This document shows positions 22,177 through 23,789 of a stretch of DNA of 23,789 nucleotides, in pieces. The stretch covers positions 1 to 23,789 of the forward strand of contig USPE01000002.1 of NCBI GenBank assembly GCA_900556545.1, written 5' to 3'. Both the position numbers and the translations under genes were made by a program. Each line of letters starts with the position of its first letter. Position 1 is the stretch's first letter. The stretch comes from an uncultured Peptococcaceae bacterium (GTDB taxonomy: Bacteria > Bacillota > Peptococcia > Peptococcales > Peptococcaceae). The notes beneath the pieces are model-generated. The model saw only the letters and a list, made by a program, of their open reading frames with translations. It did not search any database and was not told the origin of the DNA.

Positions 22177-23457
22177 TCATAGAAATTCATCCAGCGCAGC
22201 TTCCACCTGCGCCATTTTTTTTACCTTTGGATCGGCATAAATGGTGCCTCTTGCCACCACCATAGTTACATGACGCAAGGCTTCCAGGTTTTCCAGCGGA
22301 TTGTCTTTGGTCACGATCATATCGGCGCATTTGCCGGGCTCAATGGAACCGGTTTGGTCTCCCAGCCCGGCCAGTTGGGCATTTCGTTTGGTGGCGGTAT
22401 ATAAGGCAAAGGTATTGGATACATTGCAGAATTTGTGGAAATAATTCACTTCCCGCCACATATCATACTGGGTGGTAAAGGGACATCCGGTATCGGTACC
22501 CAAGCCCACCGGAATATTATGCTCCAGGCAGGTTTTGGCACAGCTGATAATACCTTCAAATACTACATTGCCGTTATATTGCTCCATCTCGGACACATGG
22601 CTGACAGAACGGTCAAACAGCGCATAAGGCAGCGCCGGAGATAATGTGGCAACATGGCAGGCGCCTGTTTCCTGAAATAACTGTATGGCAGCGTCATCCA
22701 GCACTGCACCATGTTCTATGGTATCCACGCCATTTTCCAATGCAACACGGACCCCCTCCGAGCTTTCCACATGGGCAGCCACTTTTAACCCTCTGTTGTG
22801 TGCTTCCTCACAGGCAGCTTTCACATATTCAGGCGGCATTTTCAGCTCACCCGGCTCGCCTTTTATTTTGGCATCCAACACACCGCCGGTAATCATCAAT
22901 TTGATCAAATCAGGCCCATCATCGGCAATCTGCCGCACATAGCTTCCGGCTTGGGCAGCGCTGGTGGCGCTGTATGCCAGCGACCCGGCCATGTGACCAT
23001 CCGGCACCGACACCGCCATATTGGCAGCCAAAATACGCGGTCCCACTGTCTTGCCTGACAAAATGCGATCTCGAATCACAGAGTCAAAATCCAAAATCCC
23101 GCCCATAGTGCGAATGGTGGTAACACCGCTCATCAGCTGCATGCGGGCATAATGCTCACACAACCGTCTGGCAATGCTGCGGGTAACTTTGTTGCGTGTC
23201 ACCAGTTTCACCAGCTTTACATTGTCCTGCTGCTTTTTTTGCGGCTTGCCGCTGGCAGGCAAATGCACATGCAGATTGACCAATCCCGGCATAATATACT
23301 GCCGCTTTAAATCAATCACCTGATACCCCCGCAGACTGGTGCCGTCGGGTACAATCGCTTCAATGTTCTCTCCATCGGTCAAAATTACCTGATGCTCCTG
23401 CGGCGCCATCATTTCTGAACCGTCCAGGATGATCCCGTTTACATAAGCATATTTCAT
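22177..23457 (-). CDS. Metal-dependent amidohydrolase (Xaa-Arg dipeptidase/imidazolonepropionase-like)
   Basis: This amidohydrolase-superfamily enzyme of 426 residues probably acts on small cyclic amides or acyl amino acids or dipeptides. All metal ligands of a binuclear subtype are visible: NLHVHLP with His63 and His65, the carboxylated-lysine candidate Lys186 in DLIKLMITGG, His229 in AAHVESS, His249 in TIEHGA and Asp322 in GLGTDTGCP. The N-terminal small beta domain ends with IMPGLVNLHVH and the C-terminal one contains GSIEPGKCADMIV. The ATG at 23457 follows AAGGAGG (23465-23471) by 7 nt; the long in-frame upstream extension is rejected because it enters the DnaA-box region and has no ribosome binding site. 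The substrate cannot be told from sequence. It ends facing thiC across a shared terminator. Confidence 0.9.
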   Translation of the reverse strand: MKYAYVNGIILDGSEMMAPQEHQVILTDGENIEAIVPDGTSLRGYQVIDLKRQYIMPGLVNLHVHLPASGKPQKKQQDNVKLVKLVTRNKVTRSIARRLCEHYARMQLMSGVTTIRTMGGILDFDSVIRDRILSGKTVGPRILAANMAVSVPDGHMAGSLAYSATSAAQAGSYVRQIADDGPDLIKLMITGGVLDAKIKGEPGELKMPPEYVKAACEEAHNRGLKVAAHVESSEGVRVALENGVDTIEHGAVLDDAAIQLFQETGACHVATLSPALPYALFDRSVSHVSEMEQYNGNVVFEGIISCAKTCLEHNIPVGLGTDTGCPFTTQYDMWREVNYFHKFCNVSNTFALYTATKRNAQLAGLGDQTGSIEPGKCADMIVTKDNPLENLEALRHVTMVVARGTIYADPKVKKMAQVEAALDEFL

Positions 23458-23549
23458 GCAGATTCCTCCTTGATTCAGGCTCTTGCCTGATGCTTCTTTT
23501 CTTAATATTATAATACCGCTCCCGCCGATGAACAACCGCCTTACATCGA

Positions 23550-23764
23550 TTATACACAGGCAATCCAAATTATCCACAAGTTTATTCTGCATTGGTTTCT
23601 TTGTTCGATATTCCCGTAATTATCCATATATCCACTGTTTTTGAACTTATCCACAGAATTGTCCACACATATTCACTGTTTTTACTCATTTAACAACAGC
23701 GTATCCACATGGGACCGATAACTTATACACATAAAATAATTATTTTATCCACAAGTTATCCACA
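23550..23764 (+). other. oriC: Probable replication origin: cluster of nine DnaA boxes
   Basis: Nine DnaA-box-like 9-mers lie in the same orientation within 215 bp. Four are perfect TTATCCACA (23570, 23647, 23745, 23756). Two are TTATACACA (23550, 23723). Three are one-off variants: TTATCCATA (23620), TTGTCCACA (23659) and GTATCCACA (23701). The last two boxes are 11 bp apart, about one helical turn. AT-rich stretches such as 23732-23748 could serve in unwinding. In Bacillota such clusters flank dnaA, which may lie just beyond the window. Confidence 0.85.
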
Positions 23765-23789
23765 AAAAATCCCCCCTTGTTCGATAGGT

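Noticed and set aside
23458..23592. N-terminal extension of the amidohydrolase
   Set aside because: The extension lies over the DnaA-box region and lacks a ribosome binding site; a perfect AAGGAGG serves the internal ATG at 23457.
1..23789. CRISPR array, tRNA, rRNA, transposase or phage integrase
   Set aside because: No regularly spaced repeats, cloverleaf-like sequence or recombinase motifs were seen on either strand by reading.

Overview
The window looks like a chromosomal segment from a low-GC, probably anaerobic member of the Bacillota. The evidence is Bacillota-style AGGAGG ribosome binding sites, a GHKL/LytTR two-component system, LtaS-type sulfatases, a short-form ThiC, and an origin-like cluster of TTATCCACA boxes at the right end. 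No tRNA, rRNA, CRISPR array, transposase or integrase was seen. The species cannot be named from this sequence.

Layout, left to right. (1) 1-1844, minus strand: a LytTR response regulator followed by a GHKL histidine kinase that runs off the left edge. (2) 2013-5902, plus strand: a promoter preceded by two 10-bp direct repeats 21 bp apart, driving an ABC ATPase, a full FtsX-type permease, a shortened second permease, a secreted or anchored protein and a four-helix membrane protein. This is probably a peptide- or envelope-stress transporter run by the adjacent two-component system. (3) 5920-10718: a 4.7-kb restriction-modification island between two nearly identical copies of a 66-bp palindromic terminator. 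On the minus strand it carries an extra DNA methyltransferase without a usable start codon, then a DpnII-type set (Dam-like methylase, DpnA-like methylase, DpnII/MboI endonuclease). Divergent from these are a small HTH controller protein and a MutH/Sau3AI-type endonuclease. Two twin dyads, TTCAC-N5-GTGAA, lie in the divergent promoter region. (4) 10766-12946, minus: a MOSC-domain protein lacking the usual cysteine, with three 12-bp tandem repeats at its promoter, and a secreted GH26-like glycoside hydrolase. (5) 13209-20520: two LtaS-like membrane sulfatases on the minus strand, the second broken by a frameshift deletion. Between them on the plus strand lie a polyprenyl-phosphate glycosyltransferase and a GtrII-like multispanning glycosyltransferase. 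A consensus promoter plus a strong terminator upstream of this pair outlines a small RNA or attenuated leader of about 120 nt. (6) 20783-23457: thiC on the plus strand with no visible TPP riboswitch, converging on a metal-dependent amidohydrolase. (7) 23550-23764: nine same-orientation DnaA-box-like 9-mers, probably oriC; dnaA may lie just past the right edge.

How the parts work together. The two-component system and transporter form one signalling-export module. The island is probably a horizontally acquired defence unit that may carry two endonucleases aimed at GATC, both protected by the same Dam-like methylase. The sulfatases and the Gtr pair suggest a locus for making and glycosylating a glycerol-phosphate or other cell-surface polymer. 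Most genes left of the putative origin lie on the minus strand, as expected for a leftward-moving fork.
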